Positions 50,647 to 59,830 are shown, numbered from the stretch's first letter. The stretch: DNA of 64,000 nt from an uncultured Selenomonadales bacterium (GCA_905200615.1 CAJKLB010000003.1:1-64000); one strand, 5' to 3'. Translations and numbers: made by a program. The notes: a model not told the origin generated them from the sequence alone.

Positions 50647-51483
50647 CTATAATATCTGTGTATCGGAGGAGTTTCGTGCCTGTTTGCGATATTTCCCGGG
50701 GGACAGTCCCGTTTTGCGCGTAAAAACTCTGGAAAAATAGCTTTGATCGGGAAAGCCGCAGGCAACGGCGATATGGTACACCGAAGCGTCGGTGGAAGCA
50801 AGCCTTTTTTTTGCCTGCTCAATGCGGATTTCCGTCAAAAAATGATTAATGGAAACGCCGAAAGCGTTTTCAAACGTACTGATTACCGTTGATTTGCTGT
50901 AATGAAAATGTGAGCAAAGCATACCGATGGAAATTTTCCGGGCATAGTTTTGGGCAATATATTGCTTCAGTCTTTCGGCCAGATCGCCCCGCGGAGCATC
51001 CACCGCGTTGGAAAGCGTCAGATATTGAGCGCACACCGTCATAATTTGGGCAAAAGATTGAATCGTTTCTTTTTTCAGAACCGGAATCGAGGAAACGGCT
51101 TTTTTCAATTCTTTTTCCGGACAGTACGCGGCCGCCTTACAAAATGCTTCCTGCCGATCTTTCTCCGCTGCGCAAAGCACTTGTCCCATCATCAGATACC
51201 CTGCCGGAATCCCAAAATTGTACAGCGGGCTTACCGCTTCAAAAAGACCGAAGCGGCATTTATACTGATACAGTTTGCCTGTTTCCGCGGCGGCCTTGAA
51301 CGCGTTTTTATCCGCCTGAACGCAGCATTGCCGCGCTGCAGGATTTTTTTGAACCAGCGCGCAGAAAGGCGTGACTTTTTCAGGATACGCCGCAATTTCA
51401 TGAAAATCCATATCATGCAGCGAAATGCGGAATCCCGAAACTTCATGCAACGCCTTAAGCACACAAAGGATCTCTGAGTTCAT
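50647..51483 (-). CDS. AraC-family regulator with PocR-type sensor domain
   Basis: 278 residues. Residues about 10-170 form a PocR domain: FRISLHDMDFHEIAAYP, a Cys-containing PAARQCCVQAD, YKCRFGLFEAVSPLYNFGIPAGYLMMGQVL. Such domains bind small metabolites. The C-terminal AraC domain (about 180-270) has both helix-turn-helix units (IGMLCSHFHYSKSTV; VYHIAVACGFPDQSYFSRVF). It is divergent from nahK and the GH123 gene, so it probably controls them in response to an amino-sugar. Confidence 0.88.
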   Translation of the reverse strand: MNSEILCVLKALHEVSGFRISLHDMDFHEIAAYPEKVTPFCALVQKNPAARQCCVQADKNAFKAAAETGKLYQYKCRFGLFEAVSPLYNFGIPAGYLMMGQVLCAAEKDRQEAFCKAAAYCPEKELKKAVSSIPVLKKETIQSFAQIMTVCAQYLTLSNAVDAPRGDLAERLKQYIAQNYARKISIGMLCSHFHYSKSTVISTFENAFGVSINHFLTEIRIEQAKKRLASTDASVYHIAVACGFPDQSYFSRVFTRKTGLSPGKYRKQARNSSDTQIL

Positions 51484-51566
51484 AGTATGTTCTCCTTATA
51501 AAAAAGATAAGAGCAATAATACGAAAGAATTATAGTATAAATTATAAAAAAAGGAAAGTCTGTTTT

Positions 51567-52643
51567 ATGGAAAAAATCAAAACTGTTTTATCATTCTTCG
51601 GCATTGACGCGCAGAATGCCCAATACTGTCCCTATGGCAGCGGACATATCAACGACACCTATCTGGTAACGGCAAAGGATCAGTATATTCTTCAGCGTAT
51701 CAATACCGAGGTATTCCATGATGTCGAAGGCCTAATGCGCAATATTTTTCTTATCACCCGCTTTCTGCGCAAAAAAATTCTTGCCCGCGGCGGGGATGTC
51801 TCGCGGGAAACGCTTACGCTGATACCAAGTACCGACGGCAGAAATTATATTACCGACGCGGAAAATAACTGCTGGCGTATGTATGGCTTTATCCGAGATT
51901 CCGTCAGCCTGGATCAGGCGCAGACACCGCAGGATTTTTACGCCAGCGGCGAGGCATTCGGGTCTTTTCAGCATCAGCTGATAGATTTTGACGCGTCGCT
52001 CCTGACCGAAACCATTCCCAATTTTCACAACACACAAAAGCGTTATGAAACCTTTATTGCCGCAGAAGCCGAAGCCGCGCCGCAGCGCAGGCAAAAAGCC
52101 GCGGCGGAAATTGAGGAATTCCGAAAACGTTTTGAAAAAATTATTTCCGTTCAGGCGAAAAGTCGGCGGCTTCCGCTTCGGGTAACGCATAACGATACCA
52201 AGCTGAACAACGTAATGCTGGATCGTTCTTCCCGCCGGCCGCTGTGCGTAATCGACTTGGACACCGTAATGCCGGGCACCGCAATCTATGATTTCGGTGA
52301 TTCCATTCGTTTCGGCGCCAGTACCGCGGTCGAGGACGAAACGGATTTAAAAAAAGTAACGTTAGACATGCGTTTATTCCAAGCATACTCCCAAGGCTTT
52401 TTGAAGGGCTGCGCCGACACACTGACAGTACAGGAGAAAGAAATGCTGCCCGAAGGCGCGTGGATGATGACGCTGGAATGCGGAATCCGCTTTTTGACCG
52501 ATTATCTGCAAAACGATATCTATTTTAAAATTCACCGACCCGAACATAATCTGGATCGCTGCCGTACACAGCTGAAGCTTTTAGGCGAAATGGAAAAAAA
52601 TATGGATTCTATGCGCGGTATCCTTGCGCAAATAAAAGAATAA
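51567..52643 (+). CDS. nahK: N-acetylhexosamine 1-kinase (NahK-like)
   Basis: Phosphorylates GalNAc or GlcNAc at C1 with ATP. 358 residues of the aminoglycoside-phosphotransferase fold. It closely follows bifidobacterial NahK: YGSGHINDTYLV, YILQRINTEVF, LRNIFLITRFLR-type helix, catalytic RVTHNDTKLNN (Asp210) and CVIDLDTVMPG (metal Asp230/232), then FGDSIRFGAST and LTECGIRFLTDYL-type end. An aminoglycoside-resistance role is unlikely. AAAGGA precedes the ATG; 14 bases separate it from the GH123 gene. Confidence 0.9.
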   Translation: MEKIKTVLSFFGIDAQNAQYCPYGSGHINDTYLVTAKDQYILQRINTEVFHDVEGLMRNIFLITRFLRKKILARGGDVSRETLTLIPSTDGRNYITDAENNCWRMYGFIRDSVSLDQAQTPQDFYASGEAFGSFQHQLIDFDASLLTETIPNFHNTQKRYETFIAAEAEAAPQRRQKAAAEIEEFRKRFEKIISVQAKSRRLPLRVTHNDTKLNNVMLDRSSRRPLCVIDLDTVMPGTAIYDFGDSIRFGASTAVEDETDLKKVTLDMRLFQAYSQGFLKGCADTLTVQEKEMLPEGAWMMTLECGIRFLTDYLQNDIYFKIHRPEHNLDRCRTQLKLLGEMEKNMDSMRGILAQIKE

Positions 52644-52657
52644 AGGAGATAGGGCTT

Positions 52658-54322
52658 ATGTTAAAAACGCGAATCGTATCTTCTCTTGAAAAATGTTTTT
52701 TGGATACGCCGCCGGAACTCTTCGAAGCCATACAAGAGGAAAGAATTTTTCAAAATCAAAGATATTCCTTTCAGCTTTTGGTTTCCTGTGATATCGGCGA
52801 TCGTATTCCGGTCTTGCCTCAGATTGACGCCGGTGGGCTGACTCCGTATATAACGATACGAGAGGTTATTCCTATTCCGGCAGATTTCCCCGCGCAGCCG
52901 GATCATGATGACAGCTATCTGCGTGACACGCCCGGTTTGTATCCTGATTTGCTGCGCCCTCTGCACTATGACGGACATCTGCAAATGTTTCTGGGGCAAA
53001 CACGGGCTCTATGGATTGACATTACGCCGAATGAAACAATCTCCGGCCGTTTCCCCGTTACCATTCAACTATTCTCCGGCAGAAAACTCTACGGAACCGG
53101 AGAGCTTTTGGCGCAGGAAACCTTTACGGTGGAAATTGTTCCCGTATCGCTTCCGCCGCAGGATCTGATCTTTACGCAATGGTTTTACGCCGATTGCCTG
53201 GCGGATTTCTATCATGTACCGGTTTTCAGCCCAAAACATTGGGAAATATGCGAAAACTTTATGCGCACGGCCGCAGCGGGCGGCAGAAACATGATACTGA
53301 CGCCGGTATTCGGCTATCTGCTGGATACCTTCCCCGGAACCCATCGTACGCATGTGCAGCTGGTGTCTGTTTTTTGGGAAAACGAACACTATCGTTTCGA
53401 CTATCAAAACTTAGACAGGTGGTTAGACCTATGCAAAAAATGCGGATTTCGGTATTATGAAATCTCCCATCTGTTCACGCAGTGGGGTGCCTCCTTCGCG
53501 CCGATGGTAGAAGTAAGGAAAAACGGCAAAAAAGAAAGGATGTTCGGGTGGAACACCGACGGAACAGATCCGGAATACGCCGTATTTCTGCGAGCTTTTC
53601 TCAAAGATTTTCTGCGGCATATGAAAGCGCGCGGGGAAGATAAAAAATGCTGGTTTCATCTTTCGGATGAGCCTCAGCAGCAGCACTTGGAACATTATAA
53701 AAAAGCGAAAGCGATCGTAGCGGATATTTTACAAGGCTATCCGATCCTTGACGCGCTTTCCAACTATAATTTTTATGCGCAGGGGTTAGTGGATCATCCG
53801 GTACCGGTACTGCATCATCTGCAGCCGTTTCTTGAGAATCACGTACCCGCGCTTTGGACCTATTACTGCGGGGGCAATCCGGCAGGCTACAGCAACGCGC
53901 TCCTTGCAATGGCGTCAGCCCGAACACGCTTTTTAGGTACGCAGCTTTATAAATATGACATCAAGGGTTTTCTTCATTGGGGATATAATTTTTACAACAA
54001 CCGATGGTCATTTAATCCTATCGATCCGTTTTTAAATTCCGGCGGAGAAGGGTTCGCGGTAAGCGGTGACTGCTATTGGGTGTATCCCGAAAGCGACGGA
54101 ACCGCGTTAGAATCTTTGCGCGGCATGGCTTTTTACCAGGGTATTGAAGATACGCGCGCCATGAAACTCTGTGAAAAATATTACGGCAAGCAGCGTGTGA
54201 TAGAAGAAATAGAGACCATTTGCGGTCCGGTGGAATTCAGCAACAGCATTCATGAAACAAGCATAATGCGGCGTATTCGAAAACGCGTTGACGATATGAT
54301 CTTTGACGCAGTGCAAAAATAA
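52658..54322 (+). CDS. GH123-type beta-N-acetylgalactosaminidase, cytoplasmic
   Basis: 554 residues, no signal peptide. An N-terminal beta-sandwich (1-165) leads into a TIM barrel (DUF4091/GH123). The catalytic Asp337-Glu338 pair sits in CWFHLSDEPQ; GH123 works by substrate assistance, with the Asp positioning the N-acetyl group and the Glu as acid. Other barrel motifs: LIFTQWFYADCLADFY, YYEISHLFTQWGA and LWTYYCGGNPAGYSN. Neighbouring nahK would phosphorylate the released GalNAc. AAAGGAG precedes the ATG. Confidence 0.85.
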   Translation: MLKTRIVSSLEKCFLDTPPELFEAIQEERIFQNQRYSFQLLVSCDIGDRIPVLPQIDAGGLTPYITIREVIPIPADFPAQPDHDDSYLRDTPGLYPDLLRPLHYDGHLQMFLGQTRALWIDITPNETISGRFPVTIQLFSGRKLYGTGELLAQETFTVEIVPVSLPPQDLIFTQWFYADCLADFYHVPVFSPKHWEICENFMRTAAAGGRNMILTPVFGYLLDTFPGTHRTHVQLVSVFWENEHYRFDYQNLDRWLDLCKKCGFRYYEISHLFTQWGASFAPMVEVRKNGKKERMFGWNTDGTDPEYAVFLRAFLKDFLRHMKARGEDKKCWFHLSDEPQQQHLEHYKKAKAIVADILQGYPILDALSNYNFYAQGLVDHPVPVLHHLQPFLENHVPALWTYYCGGNPAGYSNALLAMASARTRFLGTQLYKYDIKGFLHWGYNFYNNRWSFNPIDPFLNSGGEGFAVSGDCYWVYPESDGTALESLRGMAFYQGIEDTRAMKLCEKYYGKQRVIEEIETICGPVEFSNSIHETSIMRRIRKRVDDMIFDAVQK

Positions 54323-54455
54323 TTTTTCCGATAACGTATCAAAAAGGCTCTCTTTCGGCTGTTTCAACATGTACACACAAAAGCATCCGTCTTTTATCCG
54401 TATGAACAAAGTTGTTATAGACTTAGGAAAAACCGCACATTCATTTTAAAAGAAC

Positions 54456-54492
54456 GCCGGGCTCATACACGTTGAGTCCGGCGCGGCTTTTT
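54456..54492 (+). terminator. Terminator after the GH123 gene
   Basis: GCCGGGCTCA/TGAGTCCGGC stem followed by GCGGCTTTTTAG. Confidence 0.75.
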
Positions 54493-54568
54493 AGCTATCT
54501 CAAAAAAATAAACGCTTTATAACAGCGGACTCCCCCCCTCGGGGATTCTGCCAAACAAAATTGACCGT

Positions 54569-55588
54569 CTATTCAATATATTTTTTTTGATTATGAAAGA
54601 CCTCCAGCATCGCTTCAATATTTTCAGGAGGAACATCATGCGGGACCGCATGCGTAGGCGCAGCGATATATCCGCCGTTTTTGCCCATAATTTTCATTAT
54701 CCGAGCGGTTTCCCGGCGAACTTTTTCGGCAGAAGCACAGGAAAGCAGTTGCTGGGTAGAAATTCCTCCCCAAAATGTAAGTCGGTTTCCGTAGAGCTGC
54801 TTTACTTTTTCAATATCATAAATTTCCGGCTGAAATGTTTGGTAGCAATCCAGCCCGATTTCAATCAAATCCGGAAAAATTTCATAAATATCCCCGCAGG
54901 AATGCTGTAAAATGTATTTCCCGTGTTCTTTTACCCGGTCATACATCTTTTTCATACGAGGCTTTATAAAATGTCTCCAATGCTCGGCACCCATAATCAG
55001 CCCTTTTTGCTGTCCCCAGTCGTCTCCGAAATAAAATCCGTCCAAATCATATTCCATCGCGATATCAATGATTCGCAAATTAAACTCGCAAATATCATCC
55101 AGTAATTGCTCCAGCTCCTCCGGATTTGTCAGCATCGCCATTAGAACATTTTCCATACCGCATAAGCTCCATGCACGCTCAAACATGGAAAATCCGATAC
55201 CGTAAAAGACAAATTTTTCATTTTTATCCTTTTGAAGATTTTCACATTCCTGTCGAATGCGCTGTTCATCCAACGTCATGACAGGACGGGTATAATTCTC
55301 CAAATCGCAAACAAAAGGCGGCGTAATAATTCCGATATCTTTATCAATGGTGCGGTTCCACACAACGCCGAATCCATCCCGAAAAAAATGAGGACGGTCC
55401 GAAAGCTCTGTGGGATATCCGGAAAATTGTTGATAGAGCAGATGCGTATCCAGTTTTTCAAAAAAATGCGGATCCTGATAATATCGAAGCATAATATCGT
55501 ATTCGGGAGAAGTAAAATCAATATGGAATGGAATAATATCACTTTCCCGATGATTCAGTGCCGCAATGACCCGTTCTTTTTTTGTCAT
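54569..55588 (-). CDS. Uroporphyrinogen-decarboxylase-like protein (MtaA-type)
   Basis: 339 residues. N-terminal TKKERVIAALNHRESDIIPFHIDF and central YDLDGFYFGDDWGQQKGLIM are hallmarks of the URO-D/MtaA superfamily. LQHSCGDIYEIFPDLIEIGLDCYQTFQPE carries the His and Cys used for zinc in the methyltransferase branch, and the end is APTHAVPHDVPPENIEAMLEV. This branch lacks a role in haem and has many uncharacterised members near sugar genes. ATG at 55588 with a G-rich site upstream; the longer in-frame start is weak. Confidence 0.8.
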   Translation of the reverse strand: MTKKERVIAALNHRESDIIPFHIDFTSPEYDIMLRYYQDPHFFEKLDTHLLYQQFSGYPTELSDRPHFFRDGFGVVWNRTIDKDIGIITPPFVCDLENYTRPVMTLDEQRIRQECENLQKDKNEKFVFYGIGFSMFERAWSLCGMENVLMAMLTNPEELEQLLDDICEFNLRIIDIAMEYDLDGFYFGDDWGQQKGLIMGAEHWRHFIKPRMKKMYDRVKEHGKYILQHSCGDIYEIFPDLIEIGLDCYQTFQPEIYDIEKVKQLYGNRLTFWGGISTQQLLSCASAEKVRRETARIMKIMGKNGGYIAAPTHAVPHDVPPENIEAMLEVFHNQKKYIE

Positions 55589-56254
55589 ATTGATTCCCCC
55601 CTCTTTTTTATCATACCGAAAAAACAAGCAAAATAATAGAAAAATTTATTTAAAAATAGTAATTTTGTTCGGTTAAAATAAATTTACACAAATAATTTAT
55701 ACCCTGCAAAATACAGGTGTCTAAATTCCACATATCTTAAGAAATTCAAATTTCAAAAAACGTTTAAACGTAAAAAATACTAAGCAACACCATCAGCCTG
55801 CAAAAAGAGGATATCCGCGGTAACCGTTAAAAAACACACAGACCCGTAGACAAACCTGAAAATTGATTTTTTGCGGCGTTCAGCCGCGTTTTGTTTTTCC
55901 GGGGACAGGTGCAGTCGAAAAAACTGCCGATAAGCGAAAAGCCGATTGATAGGCGGTGTTTCAAGGGAACGGCGGTATTGGTGAAGAAAAAGCGCAGTCT
56001 GAATATCAACGATTTTCGAGCCGGTGGCATCCCCAACCAAGAGAGTGTTGTTTTTGTCGACACTTTTAACCTTTCTCTTTTTGCGGAATATAAAAAAGCA
56101 TAACACAAGAAATTCTTTCTAAAATGTTATGCTTTTCCCAAAGGCTGTAAGATATTTTTTAAAAATTGAATGATTCTTCCCTTACACAGAGAAGGAATCT
56201 ACTGTTTTTTCCGCAATCAATCATTTCCCAAACCGGCAGAAAATTTTTTACCTG
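55589..56254. other. Intergenic region with dispersed element C
   Basis: About 670 bases. The first 200 are AT-rich and should hold the promoter of the URO-D-like gene. Element C fills 55836-56076. A small-repeat-like AAAGGCTGT lies at about 56137-56147. No gene seen. Confidence 0.6.
55836..56076 (+). repeat. Dispersed hairpin element, copy C
   Basis: Block order as in A and B: AACCTGAAAATTGATTTTTT, GCGGCGTTCAGCCGC (55873-55887), TTTTGTTTTTCCGGGGACAG, AAAACTGCCGATAAGCGAAAAGCC, TCAACGATTTTCGAGCCGG, GGCATCCCC, and AGTGTTG..GTCGACACTTTT (56044-56068). Confidence 0.85.
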
Positions 56255-56695
56255 TTATTTTTCGGCTTTTTCCGCGTCTTCTTTTGTCTTATGCACCGTA
56301 CCGAACGGATGCTTCGGCGGCGCGTATACGGAATACAGCTTAAGCGGTGTACAACCTATATTCATAATATTATGCCATGTGCACGCCGGAACAAGAATCG
56401 CGAAGTTACTATCCACTCTCTGTTGATAATCCAAAGCATCCTTGCATTTCCCCATTTGAACCAAAGCGCGCCCATCTTCAATCCGGATAAACTGATCAAG
56501 ATTATCATGCATTTCCAGTCCGATACTGCCGCCGACCGGGATACACATTAAGGTCACCTGCAAATAATCTCCCGTCCATAACGCGGTCCGAAAATTAGGA
56601 TTCATTTTTGCCAAACGATCGATATTTACAACGAGCGGCTCCGGCCCGCAATCCTTTATTTGCGTATTACGGCAGCCGCATTGATTTCGGTTCAT
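56255..56695 (-). CDS. Small cupin protein
   Basis: 146 residues with a Cys-rich start (NQCGCRNTQIKDCG) and a complete cupin barrel: VTLMCIPVGGSIGLEMHDNLDQFIRIEDG (motif 1, with His and Glu) and ILVPACTWHNIMNIG (motif 2). A metal site is likely. Cupins of this form are frequent in anaerobic Firmicutes and are usually left without a defined substrate. ATG at 56695, eight bases after AGGAGG; a GTG three codons upstream overlaps that site and is rejected. Confidence 0.85.
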   Translation of the reverse strand: MNRNQCGCRNTQIKDCGPEPLVVNIDRLAKMNPNFRTALWTGDYLQVTLMCIPVGGSIGLEMHDNLDQFIRIEDGRALVQMGKCKDALDYQQRVDSNFAILVPACTWHNIMNIGCTPLKLYSVYAPPKHPFGTVHKTKEDAEKAEK

Positions 56696-56816
56696 CCTTT
56701 TCACCTCCTATAATTAGTATTATATGAAAAGAACAAACAAATGCTACGCTTTAAGGAATACGTCAAAAGCGACTTTCATATAGTATGAATACCAGCTTAT
56801 TTTAAGGAGGAAAAAT

Positions 56817-57377
56817 ATGCGGATGAAATCTTTATCCCGACCTGAGCAATGGATTCTGCTGGGGATTCCCCTGCTTTTTATTCTTGGATCTATTATGCAT
56901 TTTATGTACAATCTTTTAGGAGAATCTGTGATAATCGGGCTGTTTGCACCTGTCAATGAAAGTATATGGGAACACTCCAAACTAGTTGTTTGGCCGATGA
57001 TTTTATGGTGGACGCTCTATTATTGTTTCCGCAAAAAAAAGCATCCGATTGATAAAAACAAGTGGTTTACCGGTGCCTTGGTCGCTTTGATAACCGCTTT
57101 CATGACGATGCCGCTGGCATACTATTTTTACACCGGGGCTTTCGGTGCGGAACTTCTTTGGGTAGATATCTTAATTCTGCTGATTGCCGTTTTGTTCGGT
57201 CAATGGTTAGGCCTGCATACCTACCGATACACTAAGGGACTGAACGCCAAATATATCTTGCTTATTTTTGCCGGAATTGTCCTTTTGTTTATGCTGCTTA
57301 CTTTTTTCCCGCCTCGCATACCGTTGTTTCAAGACGGAGTAACCGGAAGTTACGGAATCGCCCCTCATACTTCATGA
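56817..57377 (+). CDS. DUF6512-type integral membrane protein
   Basis: 186 residues with five hydrophobic segments: WILLGIPLLFILGSIMHFMY, LVVWPMILWWTLYYCF, WFTGALVALITAFMTMPLAYYF, ELLWVDILILLIAVLFGQWLG and YILLIFAGIVLLFMLLTFFPP. The motif LFAPVNESIWEHSKLVVWP is typical of this uncharacterised Firmicutes family. The end reads FQDGVTGSYGIA. AAGGAGG precedes the ATG. It is divergent from the cupin gene and appears to be monocistronic. Confidence 0.82.
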   Translation: MRMKSLSRPEQWILLGIPLLFILGSIMHFMYNLLGESVIIGLFAPVNESIWEHSKLVVWPMILWWTLYYCFRKKKHPIDKNKWFTGALVALITAFMTMPLAYYFYTGAFGAELLWVDILILLIAVLFGQWLGLHTYRYTKGLNAKYILLIFAGIVLLFMLLTFFPPRIPLFQDGVTGSYGIAPHTS

Positions 57378-57520
57378 AGCTGAACTTGCCAAAATCCTAA
57401 AACAACACGGTAGGCGGGACGGTTTTCGCTCCGATTCTCTACTCGTTTATTCTCTGCTTTCTTGAATACATAATTTTTTCAATTCCCGGCGAAACGCGGT
57501 TTTCACTCTAAGCCGGGCAA

Positions 57521-57553
57521 AAAAAGACAAACCGTCTTTCGGTTTGTCTTTTT
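57521..57553. terminator. Bidirectional terminator
   Basis: AAAAAGACAAACC/GGTTTGTCTTTTT hairpin with T runs on both strands, between converging genes. Confidence 0.85.
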
Positions 57554-57609
57554 GCCTCATGAGATATTGACCGCGGTAAAATGAACTCCCGCGGATTGAA
57601 ATTAAGCTT

Positions 57610-59448
57610 TTACTTCGTGACGCTTGCTCTTTTCTTCTTTCCGTATATCGCCAGAGAAAGCGCGCCGCCGGATACAAACAACAGAGCAATCCATAAAAGC
57701 AAATTGCCGCTGTCACCGTCCTGAGAAGGTTTTGTTGTTTCGTCTGCCGCCTGAACGGTAAACGTTGTTTCTGCCGTACCGGTATCGGAAAGAACGGCCA
57801 AAGTATGTTCACCAACCGTCAGTGTTTCCAGATAAGACGCCTTTAACGTAACAACCGTGCTGCCTTCTTTTACTTCGTAATTCTTCTCGTCTAAATCTTT
57901 TCCGTCCACCTGTACTTTCTGGAAATATCCAAAGGCGGCATTGGAGGTAAATGAAAGATCTTCCTTACTGCCTTTCTTCCAGGTGCTGTCGGCACCGGCA
58001 ATGATCTGCGCTTTAAAATCAGGATCTATCGCCCCGCAATCGGTGCATTTTCCGTCTTCATAGGTATGATCGATCATCGCGATATCCGTTGCTTTTTTCG
58101 TATCGGTATATTTTTGATCGTTAAAAATTACCGTTGCCGTATAGGCTGTAACCCCCATCTCCGTACAGGTTGCGGGTTTCTCCTCAACGGAAGAGATCTC
58201 TGCATTCATACTTTCTATATGAGTATCATCTTTTTTGCAGGTAAAGACAGCGGTTGCTCCGCTGTTATCCGCTTCCCATGTCCATACGGGCTCGTCCCAT
58301 ACATGGTTGCAGACCGTTACGGGATTTTCCTCTGTTACAGGCTCGCCGTTTACCGTAACTTCGCCGCCGGCGTTTTCAACAATAACACCGTCAGCAACAT
58401 CGGTAAGCGAAACAGTTCCGGAAAGCACCTGAATGGTATCTCCCGTGGAAGCGTCGGCAGCGGCGGCGGCGATCTTGTTATCCCCCACTATATAAGATGA
58501 AGAATCAGAACCTGCCTCTTTCAGGCTGGCGACTGCCGTATTCTCAGATACCCATCCCGACGGATTTGCCGTATAAGTACCGCCGGTTATGCTCACAGCC
58601 GCCGCGGTATCCGGCTGGCGGACTCCGCCTACAACTTTCGGAGCGTTATACGTACCGCCTAACGCCGATATCTGGCCATCCGTCTCTCCGTCACGCTGAA
58701 TCACAAAAGCAAAAGATCCGGCGTTAACAACGGCGGTAGATTCTTCCGGAACAACGATCGTTCCCGGAACACCGTCGGCGGATTTTGCATACATACCGTA
58801 AGGCGCCGTAAACGTTCCGCCTGTTACCGTGGTATCACCCGAAGAAAGAAGCGCGCTGGAATCGCCCACAAAACTGCCGCCTTTAATCTCGGCGGCAGCG
58901 CCTGCTTGTACGCTTACCGCTGCTGAATATCCGGTAAAAGCATATCCGCTGTCACAGATAAACGTGCCGCCCTCTATTACCAACAGGCCGCCCTTATGAG
59001 AAACAGCGACTAAGCTGCTTTTATTGTTTGTTGTTGAATAGGTGATGCCTCCCGTTTTAGCGTCTGACGTATCACGGATAATCAAATCACCGTAATTAAT
59101 TAAACCGATACTGCTGCTTGTTATGGTACAGCCGTTCAAATCCAAAATCATCTGCGGAAGAGCGGAACCATCCTCTCTGTATTCTCCAATTCGAACATCC
59201 TGCCCGGCAGCCATATTGATGTCTTTCAAGAGTTTGATGGTATAAACCGTTTCCCCCTCAACGATATCCGCGGTGTAGGAAACAGCGCCTTCGCCCCAGG
59301 CAGCGTCAATATCCTTCTGCGTTGTAGTTCCGCCGATAAAACTGAAAGTTCTGGCATTTTCAACGGCTTCGCCTTCGGCTGAAGTTGAAGCGGGCGCCAT
59401 AGTCAGCACCAAAGCCAACGCCAGCAAAACAGGCAATAACTTTTTCAT
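57610..59448 (-). CDS. Surface protein with beta-helix-like repeats and a C-terminal anchor
   Basis: 612 residues. Signal peptide (MKKLLPVLLALALVLTMAPA), then a repetitive region (about 30-320) rich in GGTF/GGTY turns (VIEGGTFICDSG; EIKGGSFVGDS; TVTGGTFTAPY; SITGGTYTANP), as in pectate-lyase-type beta-helices of adhesins. A Cys-containing middle repeat (CNHVWDEPVW; CTDCGAI) resembles modules that end CTxCG in surface proteins. A Pro/Asp linker, LLLWIALLFVSGGALSLAIYG and a KKKR tail close it, very like a sortase signal whose LPxTG has been lost (PSQDGDSGN). Adhesion or glycan binding is an inference. Confidence 0.75.
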   Translation of the reverse strand: MKKLLPVLLALALVLTMAPASTSAEGEAVENARTFSFIGGTTTQKDIDAAWGEGAVSYTADIVEGETVYTIKLLKDINMAAGQDVRIGEYREDGSALPQMILDLNGCTITSSSIGLINYGDLIIRDTSDAKTGGITYSTTNNKSSLVAVSHKGGLLVIEGGTFICDSGYAFTGYSAAVSVQAGAAAEIKGGSFVGDSSALLSSGDTTVTGGTFTAPYGMYAKSADGVPGTIVVPEESTAVVNAGSFAFVIQRDGETDGQISALGGTYNAPKVVGGVRQPDTAAAVSITGGTYTANPSGWVSENTAVASLKEAGSDSSSYIVGDNKIAAAAADASTGDTIQVLSGTVSLTDVADGVIVENAGGEVTVNGEPVTEENPVTVCNHVWDEPVWTWEADNSGATAVFTCKKDDTHIESMNAEISSVEEKPATCTEMGVTAYTATVIFNDQKYTDTKKATDIAMIDHTYEDGKCTDCGAIDPDFKAQIIAGADSTWKKGSKEDLSFTSNAAFGYFQKVQVDGKDLDEKNYEVKEGSTVVTLKASYLETLTVGEHTLAVLSDTGTAETTFTVQAADETTKPSQDGDSGNLLLWIALLFVSGGALSLAIYGKKKRASVTK

Positions 59449-59504
59449 AACTTACTTCCTCCCACCCAAAATTCCTTTGTTTTTATGGAAACCTAATCAA
59501 TATA

Positions 59505-59533
59505 ATTATATCTTTTCTGAGAAAGCTTGTCAA
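59505..59533 (-). promoter_or_regulatory. Promoter of the beta-helix surface protein
   Basis: TTGACA and TATAAT with a 17-base spacer, minus strand. Confidence 0.8.
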
Positions 59534-59830
59534 GATTGCTGAACAAAAAAAATTAATACCAAGATTCCATTTCCAAACTAAAGAGGCAGGAACCATAAAA
59601 AAGCTCCGCTATATTCATACCGGAGAAAGCCAAGGACCGTATTGTTTAGCTGAAACCTTTTGCCGTATTGATAAAACACGAGAATCAGGATACTTAAGAT
59701 TGCCCAAAACCGCCGCGCAAAAATTGCATACGAAGCCTTTCCCCGTCACAAAAAAGCAGAACAGCATCAAGCGCAATTGCGTACGATCGCATACCGTATA
59801 AAACTTTAAAAAGAAAGGAACAGATAATAG

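Noticed and set aside
51567..52643. Aminoglycoside resistance kinase
   Set aside because: It follows NahK along its whole length and lies in an operon with a GH123 glycosidase, so a sugar kinase is far more likely.
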